A stretch of 64,000 bases of DNA, from positions 62,826,742 through 62,890,741 of the forward strand of contig JAUPFV010000005.1 of the NCBI GenBank assembly GCA_036936605.1, written 5' to 3'. The notes under the pieces were generated by a model, which searched no databases, was not told the origin of the DNA, and saw only the letters and a list, made by a program, of their open reading frames with translations. The translations under genes and the position numbers were made by a program. The DNA is from Limnanthes douglasii subsp. nivea. Its lineage: Eukaryota; Streptophyta; Magnoliopsida; Brassicales; Limnanthaceae. Position 1 is the stretch's first letter. Each line of letters begins with the position of its first letter. Below, piece by piece: positions 23,292 to 32,585 of the stretch.

Positions 23292-24071
23292 ATGGTGATT
23301 TCCGAAGGGGTTGACGATTTTGACGTTGAGCAAGAATATTTGGACCCCAAGGTGGGGAGGAACAATGTGAACTTGGTAGAGGAAGAGATTCTGAGGGGAA
23401 AAGTGGACAGCCTTTGTGCGTTCTTCGATTCTTTGGCGATTTTTGGGGGAGACACAATTGCGGGAAATTCCAACAGCTCCCGAAAAAGGCACATGGTCAA
23501 CCTGACCACCCAGATTGAAGCGGGAGTCTCCACGCAAATGTACCGATCGCCTACCCCAATTATTTGCTTCGATGATGATGATATGCAGAATGTAGCCGGC
23601 CCTCATGAAGACGCTGTAGTGATCGCGGCAGGCATCGCTGGGGATCAAATTCAGAAAATACTCATCGACACGGGGAGCTCCGTGAATATATTGTTTATGA
23701 GCACTTACCGATGCATCTCTGACCCACCGGTCATCCGAAGGTCCGACAGGACCATAGTGGGCTTTACTGGTGCTACAGCAGTGGTGGTTGGAGAGTTCCA
23801 ATGTGTGGTCGAGCTGGGCCATGGACCATTTAAGAAAGAGGTGGAGGTACTTTTCATTGTGGTCGACGCACCAACCTCATATAATGCTATCCTGGGTCGC
23901 TCTTGGTTGGCCCGGATGAATGACGTAATCTCCACAGTGCATCAGTGCTTAAAGTATGTGGTCGGAAACAATGTTGGGACAGTCCGAAGTAGCCAGAAGA
24001 TGGCACGTGAGTGTTACCAGATAGCCCTATCCTCTAAGGGGGTTCGGGGAGAGACTTCCGACCCAGCATAG
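23292..24071 (+). CDS. retropepsin-like aspartic protease of the Tat element
   Basis: Would cleave the gag-pol polyprotein. The 259-aa frame has the active-site motif ILIDTGSSVNILF (about residues 121-133). The second half contains FIVVDAPTSYNAILGRSWLARM, the usual retropepsin C-terminal pattern in plant gypsy elements. It lies one frame away from gag, with the shift near a GGGG run at about 23306. The frame ends at a TAG (24069-24071); coding similarity continues in frame past it (LKIGVHLSPEFKERVIVFLS) to about 24285, where a further shift leads into RT. Open as it stands but unlikely to be expressed normally. Confidence 0.85.
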   Translation: MVISEGVDDFDVEQEYLDPKVGRNNVNLVEEEILRGKVDSLCAFFDSLAIFGGDTIAGNSNSSRKRHMVNLTTQIEAGVSTQMYRSPTPIICFDDDDMQNVAGPHEDAVVIAAGIAGDQIQKILIDTGSSVNILFMSTYRCISDPPVIRRSDRTIVGFTGATAVVVGEFQCVVELGHGPFKKEVEVLFIVVDAPTSYNAILGRSWLARMNDVISTVHQCLKYVVGNNVGTVRSSQKMARECYQIALSSKGVRGETSDPA

Positions 24072-24289
24072 CAATTAAAGGGGCTCCCCCCCGGACTCAT
24101 CCCCTGTGATGATCCGAGGGAGGCCCCCGGATTTCAGGTCCCAGAAGAAGATTCTGCGATACACGAATTTGCGAGCGGAAAAGTTCTGAAGATTGGAGTC
24201 CACCTCTCTCCAGAATTTAAGGAAAGAGTAATTGTTTTTTTATCTAATAAACTTGATATGTTCGCATGGTGTGCACAGGATGTCACTGA

Positions 24290-25648
24290 GTGCCGTCGGA
24301 AGTCATGTGTCAAAAACTTGCGATACGATTAGATGTCCGACCCATAGTCCAGAAAAGAAGACCTGTCTCCCCAGAAAAAGCCTCTGCAATTCTGTTGGAG
24401 GTCGAAAGGCTACTGAGCATAGGCCATATACGTGAGTCACATTATCCCATATGGGCGTCAAATCCAGTGTTAGTACGGAAGAAAAATGGCAAGTGGAGGA
24501 TGTGTATTGACTTCACAGACTTAAACAGAGCTTGTCCCAAAGACCCGTTTCCTATGCCTCGCATCGATCAATTAGTGGATTCGACCTCCGGAAATCGACT
24601 GTTGTCGTTTATGGATGCCTATTCGGGGTACAACCAAATCCGACTGGCCGGTAACGATAAGGAGAGCACTTCCTTTATCACCGGGCGAGGTTTATACTGC
24701 TATAAAGTCATGCCATTCGGATTAAAAAACGCAGGGGCAACCTATCAGCGCCTGGTCAATAAAACCTTCGAGGGGCAGATTGGGCGGAACATAGAAGCCT
24801 ATATCGACGATATGTTAGTCAAAAGTGAGCAAGACGAAGACCACTTCGTTGACCTGGCAGAGACATTTCGAAATCTGAGCAGAGTCAATCTCAAACTCAA
24901 TCCGGAGAAGTGCATTTTCGGGGTGAGGTCATGTAAATTTCTTGGTTACATGATCAGCGACCCCCGAACTATTAAAGAGGTACAAATTCTGACAGGAAGA
25001 TTGGCCGCTTTGAATAGATTTATCTCTCGATCTTCGGATAAATGTGCTCCATTTTTCAAAGTATTATGGAATGCGAAAAAGTTTTGTTGGACCGAAGAAT
25101 GTTCGACCGCCTTTCGTCAGATCCAAGACTATTTGACGTCTCCGGAAGTCTTGTCCAAACCTTTGGTAGGGGAAACATTAATTGTCTATGTAGCAGTATC
25201 AGATTGCGCGGTCAGTGCCGTTATCCTCCACGAAGATGACTCTCTTCTGAAGCCGATTTATTATGTCAGTAAGAGTTTGCTGGACGCGGAGAAGCGATAT
25301 CTCACATTGGAGAAGGTAGCTTTAGCTTTGGTAACGGCAGCTCGAAAGATGAGACCTTACTTCCAGGCTCACCCAATCGTTGTTCGGACAACTTTTCCTC
25401 TGAAGAGTTTATTGCAAAGACCAGACATCTCTGGCAGGATGATTAAATGGTCAGTAGAGCTGGGAGACTTCGACATAACATTTGAGCCTCAAACGGCGAT
25501 AAAGGCACAAGTTTTAGCCGATTTCTTGGTCGAGTTCCATTCAGACAGAGGGGAACGGGAGGCACACGACGTGGTTGACGAAGAGGAATGGGTGGTACAG
25601 ACGGATGGTGGTCGAACATTTCAGGAAGTGGGGCAGGTGTCCAATTGA
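24290..25648 (+). CDS. reverse transcriptase and first RNase H of the Tat element
   Basis: Copies element RNA into cDNA. Visible RT motifs in order: NPVLVRKKNGKWRMCIDFTD, FMDAYSGYNQI (catalytic Asp), MPFGLKNAGATYQRLVN and AYIDDMLVKS (catalytic Asp pair). The connected RNase H (RT_RNaseH_2 type) follows: CAPFFKVLW, LIVYVAVSDCAVSAVIL, YYVSKSLLDAEKRY, and LADFLVEFH at the end. The start given is a GTG; the real upstream continuation is in another frame (see protease). The frame runs into the second RNase H up to VVQTDGG and then stops out of frame. The next frame (25588 onward) carries the rest, so a small indel near 25610-25620 breaks the polyprotein. Confidence 0.9.
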   Translation: MPSEVMCQKLAIRLDVRPIVQKRRPVSPEKASAILLEVERLLSIGHIRESHYPIWASNPVLVRKKNGKWRMCIDFTDLNRACPKDPFPMPRIDQLVDSTSGNRLLSFMDAYSGYNQIRLAGNDKESTSFITGRGLYCYKVMPFGLKNAGATYQRLVNKTFEGQIGRNIEAYIDDMLVKSEQDEDHFVDLAETFRNLSRVNLKLNPEKCIFGVRSCKFLGYMISDPRTIKEVQILTGRLAALNRFISRSSDKCAPFFKVLWNAKKFCWTEECSTAFRQIQDYLTSPEVLSKPLVGETLIVYVAVSDCAVSAVILHEDDSLLKPIYYVSKSLLDAEKRYLTLEKVALALVTAARKMRPYFQAHPIVVRTTFPLKSLLQRPDISGRMIKWSVELGDFDITFEPQTAIKAQVLADFLVEFHSDRGEREAHDVVDEEEWVVQTDGGRTFQEVGQVSN

Positions 25649-27303
25649 TTTCCCCGAAAGGGGTAGCTATGTTCCAAGCCATTCGTTTCGGTTTTAAGGC
25701 TACTAATAATGAAGCTGAGTATGAAGCTGCTATAGCAGGCTTGCGTTTGGCTCAATTATGCGGGGCTCGAAGGATTAAATTGATTAGTGACTCACAGTTG
25801 GTGATAAAGCAAGCCTCAGGGGAGTCAGAGGCCAGAAAAGAAACACTGATACAGTATTTGAGGCTGATGAAAAACTTGGTATCTGAATTTGAGGGAGTCA
25901 AGTTTGAGCATGTTCGAAGAGAGTTAAATGTTGTCCCGGATTCTCTGGCCTCCGCTTCACGGACAGAAGGTTACCCGTGGGTTTTGGTTCAGGAGTGCCC
26001 TTCGATCTCGATTGGCGAAGAGCACGCAATGACCATCTCGGAGGAAAGCAACGTGATTTCGCACGATTGGAGAACGGTTATCATCGATTTTTTGGCCAAT
26101 GACATTTTATCGGTCAAAAAGCACGAAGCCAGGAAAGTTAGATTTAAGTCTCACGGCTACATTCTGCTGGGAGGATTGCTATATAAAAGATCTCTGAGTC
26201 GGCCATTATTGAGGTGTCTGAGTGGGCCCGAGTCACAGATTATCCTCTCCGAACTCCACGACGGTGAAGGATCTGCCCACTGTGGATACAAGGCTTTAAT
26301 CCGAAGGGTATTCATGGCTGGATTTTATTGGCCCACTATTGCGGCCAACGCAAAAGATTTAGTCAAACGATGCGACACGTGCCAGCGCTACGCTAATGTG
26401 ATTCACAAACCTGGAGTGTTGATGGAAAGCATTTCAGAGGCAGTACCGTTTGACAGATGGGGCATTGATCTAGTTGGGCCTCTACCAATGGCGTCTGGGG
26501 GCAGACAGACGATAATTATGGCAGTCGACTATTTCTCTAAGTGGGTGGAGGCTGAACCACTCGCAGGAACAAAGGCCAAAGACGTGATCAAGTTTGTCAT
26601 ATCTAACATTTGTTATCGTTTTGGTGTACCATTGCAGATCACCACAGACAATGGGCCTCAATTTGATAACAAGGAGTTCCAAAGCTTTTGTGTATCGAGG
26701 GGCATTCGACAATGTTTTTCAGCACCATTTCACCCTCAGGCTAATGGGCAGGTGGAAGTGACTAATCGTACGATCCTCGATGGTCTGGAAAAGAACTTGG
26801 AAGGCAAAGCAGGAAAATGGCCCGACTATCTACAGGAGGTGTTGTGGGCATATCAAACGACTCCCCGAACGGCCACTGCTGTGTCCCTATTTGCCTTAGT
26901 CTACGGGATGGATGCCGTGGTCCCTCCGGAGATCCTTTTCCCCTCACATCGTATAGCAAAGTATGCCTCGGACACAAATGACCAGAGTAGAGCATTGGCT
27001 TTAGACTTGGTTGAGGAAAAGAGACAGCAAGCACAATTGACATCCCTTCATTATCAAACTCTTATGAGGAGTCGATATGCGTCCAAAGTAAAGCATATAG
27101 ATTTTCAGGTGGGAGACAAGGTTTTACGCAAAGTTTTCTTGCACACTAAATACAAGAGCTTGGGGAAGCTGGGACCTAACTGGGAAGGCCCCTACGAGGT
27201 CACCGAAAAGATAAAACCAGGCACATATCGGTTAAAAGATAAAGAAGGGCGATACCTCCGTTTACCTTGGAATATTGAGCATTTAAAATTGTATCTTGAT
27301 TAA
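25588..27303 (+). CDS. second RNase H and integrase of the Tat element
   Basis: The first 140 residues are an extra RNase H (GSGAGVQLISPKG, TNNEAEYEAAIAGL, LISDSQLV), the archaeal-type domain that marks the Tat lineage. Integrase follows. The zinc-binding region has LHDGEGSAHCG and CDTCQRY. Catalytic residues are Asp in WGIDLVGPLP, Asp in TDNGPQF and Glu in ANGQVEVTNRTILDGLEKNLEG, all present. The C-terminal GPF/Y-like module has LGPNWEGPYEV and WNIEHLKLYLD, then TAA at 27301. No chromodomain follows. This is the best-preserved frame in the element (571 aa, no stops); its true N-terminus is fused to RT in the parental polyprotein. Confidence 0.92.
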   Translation: MGGTDGWWSNISGSGAGVQLISPKGVAMFQAIRFGFKATNNEAEYEAAIAGLRLAQLCGARRIKLISDSQLVIKQASGESEARKETLIQYLRLMKNLVSEFEGVKFEHVRRELNVVPDSLASASRTEGYPWVLVQECPSISIGEEHAMTISEESNVISHDWRTVIIDFLANDILSVKKHEARKVRFKSHGYILLGGLLYKRSLSRPLLRCLSGPESQIILSELHDGEGSAHCGYKALIRRVFMAGFYWPTIAANAKDLVKRCDTCQRYANVIHKPGVLMESISEAVPFDRWGIDLVGPLPMASGGRQTIIMAVDYFSKWVEAEPLAGTKAKDVIKFVISNICYRFGVPLQITTDNGPQFDNKEFQSFCVSRGIRQCFSAPFHPQANGQVEVTNRTILDGLEKNLEGKAGKWPDYLQEVLWAYQTTPRTATAVSLFALVYGMDAVVPPEILFPSHRIAKYASDTNDQSRALALDLVEEKRQQAQLTSLHYQTLMRSRYASKVKHIDFQVGDKVLRKVFLHTKYKSLGKLGPNWEGPYEVTEKIKPGTYRLKDKEGRYLRLPWNIEHLKLYLD

Positions 27304-27454
27304 AAGAGCTAGCTGACATTGTATTTCTTTTTCCTTTCTCTGTATCCCCAGGAACAAATTTTGGTGAGGGCACACTCTTTCCTACCCTGTTAGGCACATG
27401 AAGGTTTTAATGAGGTGTTTCGATGAGCCCCTTAAATACAAAGATTTATATGCC

Positions 27455-27895
27455 TTAACTATTTTTTGGGTCACAGTAACATGTGCCTCGAATTGTTGTC
27501 CCTTCGAACTATTTTTTGGGTCACAGTAACATGTGCCTCGAATTGTTGTCCCTTTCGAATTATTTTTTGGGTCACAGTAGCATGTGATTCGAAGTGTTGT
27601 CCCTTCGAATTATTTCTTGGGTCACACTAAGGTGGGCCTCAAGTTTTTGGGACCTTCGAATTATTTCTTGGGTCACACTAAGGTGTGCTTCAAGTTTTTG
27701 GGACCTTCGAACTATTTTTTGGGTCACACTAAGGTGTGCCTCAAGTTTTTGGGACCTTCGAACTATTTTTTGGGTCATACTAAGGTGTGCCTCAAGTTTT
27801 GGGACCTTCGAACTATTCTTCGGGCCACACTAACATGTGTCTCAAGTTTTATTTTTACTTTATCAATATTTGGGTCACACTAAGGTGTGCCTCGA
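27455..27895 (+). repeat. minisatellite, about 50-bp unit, in the element's 3' region
   Basis: Eight or nine tandem units of about 50 bp, each with TTCGAA(C/T)TATT, TTGGGTCACA and a GTG(C/T)(C/T)TC core. The first three units end in TTGTTGTCCC and later ones in TTTTTGGGACC. It lies right after the integrase frame. Long frames seen here on both strands are repeat artefacts. Confidence 0.9.
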
Positions 27896-28019
27896 ATCCA
27901 ATATCACTTTGTCATTATTTGATCACAATAATGCGACTCAAGATATCATCTCCTTAAATTTTTAAGTAGATCACAATCATAGATCGAAGGACTTGTCTCA
28001 CAAAATTAGCACAGTATAA

Positions 28020-28235
28020 CACATGTAAACATATGACTAGATTCGAGGAATAGAAGTGATAATTGTTCGAAGGACAATATAATTAGAAGTTCGAAGGACT
28101 TGGTGAAAGTACAACATATGCAAACTTATGAATAAAAATGATAATTGTTCGAAGGACCATATAATCAGAAGTTCGAAGGACTTGGTGAAAATACAACATA
28201 TGCAAACTTATGAATAAAATGATAATTGTTCATTG
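28020..28235 (+). repeat. two to three units of an 80-bp repeat
   Basis: Units contain ATAATTGTTCGAAGGAC, AGAAGTTCGAAGGACTTGG and ACAACATATGCAAACTTATG, repeating at about 80-bp spacing. They share the TTCGAAGGA core with the other arrays in this element. Confidence 0.85.
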
Positions 28236-28350
28236 ATCTTACAAAAATCGACCTGTCTCACAAAATTAGCGCAGTACAACATGTTCAAGTCATTGCAAAT
28301 GAGGCCATATTGGGCCATACACAAAACATTAACTCCTTCAGCACATTTCC

Positions 28351-29016
28351 TCAGTCTGAATTTTTCGAGGAGTCACTCTCCTCAGCCTCTGAATCTTCAC
28401 TCTCACTTACAATTACATGGGGGGGGGGGGGGGGGCGAAGTTCTGAGGGGACAAGCTTCCAAAAAGGCCCCAGGTTGTATTCAGGATGCTCAGCATGAAT
28501 TTGGGTAAGCAAACCAGCTCGAGTAGTGGCATCTCGGGCCTGCAGCTTACTTGTACATGTTGCTGCATAAGCATCCACAGCTTTGTCTTTCTCCTCCTCG
28601 ATTTGTCCAGGAATATTTTCGACCCGCCTCCGTAGCTGATCTCGGTCTGCTGTCACCGTTCGAAGGGCCTCAGTACATTGTGTGAATCCATCGCAAACCA
28701 AGCGATGACCCTTTTTATACTCAGCTATCATTAGCTCTTGAGCATCAGTATTCTTCTTGTACAGATCCCTCTCCTCTTGACAACACCTCTCCAGCATTAT
28801 CACATAATTCTCGGAGGCAGAGAGACGCTCGTATAAGGCATCAGCTTGGCCCTCGATCACTGCATGTTGCTTCTTGGCCTCCTCGAGTTGAGAGGCAGCC
28901 AGCAACGATTTGAACTTATAGTGATTTTTGCATTTCTCAAGGTGACACATCTTCTTTCCTCTGTTCACTGAGGTATGCAGCAATCTCCGAAGGGACAATG
29001 AGAACTCATCATCCAA
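28351..29016 (-). pseudogene. antisense gene of the Tat element, C-terminal coiled-coil part
   Basis: A 221-aa open frame antisense to the retrotransposon. It is rich in Glu, Gln, Lys, Leu and Arg with a long predicted coiled coil (ASQLEEAKKQHAVIEGQADA, LRRRVENIPGQIEEEKDKA). It ends in a proline run made by a 17-base G tract on the + strand and then an acidic tail (SESEDSEAEESD). It reads in a different frame from the segment at 29046-29810, so a frameshift probably separates them near 29030. Plant Tat elements often carry an extra antisense gene of this kind; its function is not known. Confidence 0.7.
28419..28435 (+). repeat. 17-base G homopolymer
   Basis: Uninterrupted G tract inside the antisense gene, where it encodes prolines. 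Length is likely unstable or sequencing-sensitive. A one- or two-base error would shift the antisense frame near its end. Confidence 0.95.
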
Positions 29017-29045
29017 AAGGACTTCGAAAGAGCTCGAGGGAGACC

Positions 29046-29810
29046 CTAATGCTGCAGAGTCAAATTCAGAAAACCCACCTCTGAGAGTCTCTGGATCAAT
29101 GATTTGAGGGGGTTGCTTTGAGGAATAGGGACATGAGCCAATCTTGGGCTGTTTTCGAGGGGGGCTGGATGCGAAGCTTCAGTAAGAGGCGAGTGTAGGG
29201 ATTGTTGAGAATTTTCCCTGGGAGAATGGCCACCTCTGTTCTCCGGTTCACTTGCGCTTTCATGGACCTCTTCCTCAAGACCAGCATCCTGGTTGTTATC
29301 AGGTGTCTCACCTCCTTCAGATTGTTCTTCGATGGGTTCGAGGAGGATACCCTTGCCTTTCCTATCTTTTTTCTTGGCATTCTTCCTCGAAGGAAGGAGG
29401 GGAGCAGGGGGAAGAGGAATGGAGTCCAATGGAGCAGTATTGTTTGATGGAGGGGGAAGAGAATTCGACGCCCCAACATCGTTCGAAGAGGGAGGCCTTT
29501 GAGTACTGACAGGCCCTTCGAGATTCAGTTGTTGGGTTGATAATACTTCATCTTCTGGAGGTTCCCTAAGATGGCTCTGCGAACGGGAGCGCTTGGGCAA
29601 GTATACTACTACGTCCTTTTGACTGCACCGCTCCATCACTTCTCGCTCAGAGGGAGGAGTCATTAACCCTCTCATACTAATGCGATCGAGGGGATTGAGC
29701 CTCCATAGTCGACTCCTCGCCAGATTGTTGTCGGTAAAGCAGAGACGAAATCGGTTGTCCCATTGTTCCATTTGCCCACAAGCGAAGGTTGGTGAACACA
29801 GTTGTAGCAC
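29046..29810 (-). pseudogene. antisense gene of the Tat element, middle part (second exon)
   Basis: The 254-aa frame begins with conserved-looking sequence (QMEQWDNRFRLCFTDNN) and continues as a low-complexity Pro/Ser/Glu-rich linker (SLPPPSNNTAPLDSIPLPPA, KKKDRKGKGILLEP). It follows an inferred intron that holds the 36-bp minisatellite. The first exon is at about 30179-31328. The exact 3' splice site is unclear; the most likely AG sites fall at about 29850-29870 and give different frames. Confidence 0.6.
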
Positions 29811-29879
29811 CCTCGATATAATCGGAGTAGGGTTTGGATATCCCAGTCATAGCTACAACAAGTAGCTAACGTTAAAACC

Positions 29880-30160
29880 AATCACAAGTAAAAGTTCGAA
29901 GGAGCATAACTATTCGAAGGCACATAAGTTTTCGAGGAAGCATAACTATTCGAAGACACATAAGTTTTCGAGGAAGTATAACTATTCGAAGGCACATAAT
30001 TTTTCGAGGAAGCATAACTATTCGAAGGCACATAAGTTTTCGAGGAAGCATAAATATTCGAAGGCATATAAATTTTCGAGGAAGCATAAAATTCGAGGGA
30101 GTATAAATATTTGAGGGAGTATAAATATTTGAGGGAATATAAAATTCGAGGAGTCACAAA
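29880..30160 (-). repeat. 36-bp minisatellite in the antisense gene's intron
   Basis: About seven or eight units, each two related 18-bp halves (TTCGAAGGCACATAAGTT and TTCGAGGAAGCATAACTA). The rightmost units are shortened and diverged. It again carries the TTCGAAGG/TTCGAGG core. Three frames through it are open because 36 is a multiple of three, but these are not genes. Confidence 0.9.
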
Positions 30161-30178
30161 AGTTGAGGAAATACTTAC

Positions 30179-31328
30179 ACTTCATAGTCCACCTTAGAGA
30201 AAGCTTGTGAGGATTTGAAGGAGTGGCCTCTGATCCGGTCTCCCAACAACCAGAGAAGAAGAGAAATTGCTGCCTCTATTTTTTATCAGCCTCCAACAGA
30301 TCTTTCAATACTTTTTTCCCTCGATTGAAAGTCAGCGAATAAAAGGGGAAATAAGGATTTCGGGCCAAACCAGCAAGGCCAATGAGTTGCTCTAATGAAA
30401 ATTCCTGACCTGAGAGCCTCGAGGCCATGATACAGGCCATTAACGTAAACCACATGTTGGGCCCAACCTGCGAGGGGCAAAGGTCTATCTTCGACAAATA
30501 CTTGATGAAGAAGGGGTCTAAGGGATACATTAACCCCCAGTTCATGATTTATGTGTATACCACCAACTCATTGTCCCTCACAGATAAGGGTGTCTCTCCC
30601 TCGGAGGGAAATCTGATGTTAACATAAGAGGGGATGCACCATCGAGTCCTTAGCATCGTCTCTTCCTCCTTCGAAAAATACTTGTATCTGATATTGGCAA
30701 GGGCCACCATATGTTTATTTTCGATGCCCCGAATGTTATTACCAGCGATGTTGTCCAGCTCCAAGGGCAGCACGATGTCCCCTTTTAATTCTGGAGCGAT
30801 CCGACGAGCTTTTTGGTTGGCACTTTCGGTTGGCACTTTCGTTTCGAGGGGCTCTTTGAGAGGTTCTTTCCCCTTGGCATCTCGATTTTCATCACGTCTA
30901 TTGAGCATATCCTCCTCGGTAATAAGTGTTCTCGAAGGGGAAAATTGGGTCCCATGAATGGTCATGGATGGAGTGGAAGGCAGACTCGACGCATCTGCTT
31001 TGTTTCTTCGAGGAGGGCTGTTCGAAGTATGTCGAGGGCTTGTGGCTGTCCTTGTGGATATTCGCGGAGGACTGACAGAAGTCCGAGGAGGGCTGTTTGA
31101 AGTTCTTCGAGGGCTGTTTGAAGTCCTTCGAGGGCTCGCAGATCTTTGAGGGAGATTCTCGAGGGCTGTTGGCAAAGTTGGTTCTCGAATAACTAGGGGT
31201 GCCTCCCTGGCCCGTTTTCGCTCATGAGAGCCTTTTCTATCTTTGTGGGACTTCTTTCTCTTCCCGGACGAGTGCTTGTGTTGTCTATCTTTACCCATCT
31301 CTCCGAGGGGGGTCGACTCACTGTGCAA
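30179..31328 (-). pseudogene. antisense gene of the Tat element, 'putative gypsy type transposon' domain (first exon)
   Basis: The frame from the ATG at 31328 starts with a basic Lys/Ser/Arg region (GKDRQHKHSSGKRKKSHKD) and about six SP(P)RRTS-like repeats. A conserved domain follows: TRWCIPSYVNIRFPSEGETP, MYPLDPFFIKYLSKIDLCPS, MWFTLMACIMASRLSG, FNRGKKVLKDLLEADKK. The pattern P(L)xPFF...LxxxxLxPSQ(V/L)xPNxW matches the plant family known in Pfam as 'putative gypsy type transposon' (Transposase_28). An in-frame TAA at 30549-30551 and a shift near 30280 break it. The minus strand then reads WLLGDRIRGHSFKSSQAF up to a strong donor (GAAGT then GTAAGT) at 30178/30179. Family assignment is from memory of the pattern. 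Confidence 0.7.
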
Positions 31329-31329
31329 G

Positions 31330-31910
31330 CTTTGTCGAGCGATTTCGCGGCGGATAATTGCGGTCGAATTGTCCGAGGGAGGTCATGCACCAAAGAAGGT
31401 AGTAGTCGATGGTGGGGGATGAGGCCTCACGTCTTCACCGGCAGCGATCCTCTCCTCGAACCTCTTACTAATTAACAACCACTCAGGAATTTGACGAGGC
31501 TTATTCGCCAGCTTTATCTCTCTAGAAATAATTGAACAGAAGTTGAGTTAATGAAGAGAGAAGGCTGGTATTTATAGACACAGATGGGCTTTCCTGACAA
31601 ATCAGGCCTAGGGACCTTTTTATGGTGTTTGCCTATGGACATTATGGTCCATATAGGTGGGAATTATTCTGACACTAGCTGCAAAGGAAGATGAAGGGTT
31701 TTTGTGTCAGAAAATGTCAAGGGAAGAGGAAGAGTTTTCTGACAAAAATATCAGAAGAATTGGTAACGTTTCCAAAGAGTTATGCTGACACAGGTGTTTG
31801 CAAAATGACGTCATCAATCCTGGCACCCTTTTTAGCCTGAGTATGAAATTATTCAGAGGCTGATCTACTTAAAATGGTGCAAGGATTGAGGGGGCTGCCC
31901 GGTTAACAGA
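31330..31910. other. leader and promoter side of the antisense gene
   Basis: No coding frame of its own. A TATA-like TATAAATACC on the minus strand lies at 31570-31579, in front of the antisense ATG at 31328. That would suit an antisense promoter inside the element about 240 bp upstream of the start codon. Inference from position and sequence only. Confidence 0.4.
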
Positions 31911-31911
31911 A

Positions 31912-32070
31912 GACATTCGAAGAGGTTGGCACATTCGAAGAGGTTTGCGCATTCAAAGAGGCTTGCAGACATTCGAAGAGCTTTGTAGACACTCGAAGGA
32001 CGATTTTTTGAAGAGTTGGTTTATGGCCTCGATAGTTCGAGGAGTTTTGTAGAAATTGGAAGAATGACTC
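31912..32070 (+). repeat. short TTCGAAGAG repeats before the 3' LTR
   Basis: About five units of 20-27 bp built on CATTCGAAGAGGTTTGC-like sequence, then diverged TTCGAGGAG copies. It is the third array in this element sharing the TTCGAAG/TTCGAGG core. Confidence 0.8.
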
Positions 32071-32157
32071 TTCGAGGAGCGACTTATGAAATTCGGAGAA
32101 GAAATGGTTTTTGCCTGTCAAGAGAGTAATTCAGTCCCAATAAAATAATTTTTACTA

Positions 32158-32172
32158 AGACTGGGGGGCTAC
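32158..32172 (+). other. polypurine tract
   Basis: AGACTGGGGGGCTAC lies directly before the 3' LTR. The G-rich run is where plus-strand DNA synthesis would be primed. It is short and interrupted by pyrimidines, as in many plant gypsy elements. Confidence 0.7.
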
Positions 32173-32585
32173 TGATAAGGAAGAATAAAAGACAAGGAGA
32201 AAAGTGTAAAGAAGAAACTTGACAAGAAAAAATAGCAAAGGAAAAGTGTGATAGGAGGAAAATGCATAGAAATAAATGTATGATGGCTGAATTGTATAAA
32301 TTATATAAAGAGATAGCCAGAATAGGAAGAAAGTAAAATGTAGGGACCAAAAGATGTAATTAGTCCAGATTAAAGCGTGTGGGGTCCGCAATTGTACTAT
32401 AAAAGGACCACTCACGCTTCACAAATCCCGAGATGAATAGTACGAGACTTTCTCTCTCTACTTAACGCTTTTAATCTAGATTTTCTCTCTATAAAACTCA
32501 CACTAAGATATTTCTGTATCGCTAAATCGTTTCTCAACAATCTTCGTATCGCATAATCACCCCTGGACCATCTTAAAACTCTTCA
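32173..32585 (+). repeat. 3' LTR of the Tat element
   Basis: 413 bp, starting TGATAAGG and ending CTCTTCA, followed by the TGGAT duplication at 32586-32590. It keeps both the terminal TG and an intact ACTATAAAAGG box, unlike the 5' LTR. Confidence 0.95.

Larger units (their letters stand above)
21120..32585 (+). mobile_element. Ty3/gypsy, Tat-lineage LTR retrotransposon, near complete
   Basis: An 11,466-bp element: 413-bp LTRs, primer-binding site, gag (21.5-23.2 kb), protease (23.3-24.1), RT-RNase H-integrase (24.3-27.3), a long 3' region with minisatellites and an antisense gene (27.3-32.1), a short polypurine tract and the 3' LTR. No chromodomain follows the integrase, and a second RNase H precedes it, both typical of Tat. 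By my hand count the LTRs differ at 11 of 413 positions with no indels (about 2.7%), suggesting insertion roughly a million years ago under commonly used plant rates. Gag and pol carry stops and frameshifts, so this copy is not autonomous. It sits inside LINE ORF1. Confidence 0.93.

Noticed and set aside
23118..23822. 234-aa minus-strand frame
   Set aside because: Shadow opposite the gag end and protease; the DTG motif is on the + strand.
27455..27895. Regular repeats resembling a CRISPR array
   Set aside because: Units are contiguous with no unique spacers, in plant DNA inside a retrotransposon; this is a minisatellite.
29872..30157. Open frames with 12-residue repeats on the minus strand
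   Set aside because: The 36-bp unit is a multiple of three, so frames stay open automatically; the stretch lies in the inferred antisense intron.
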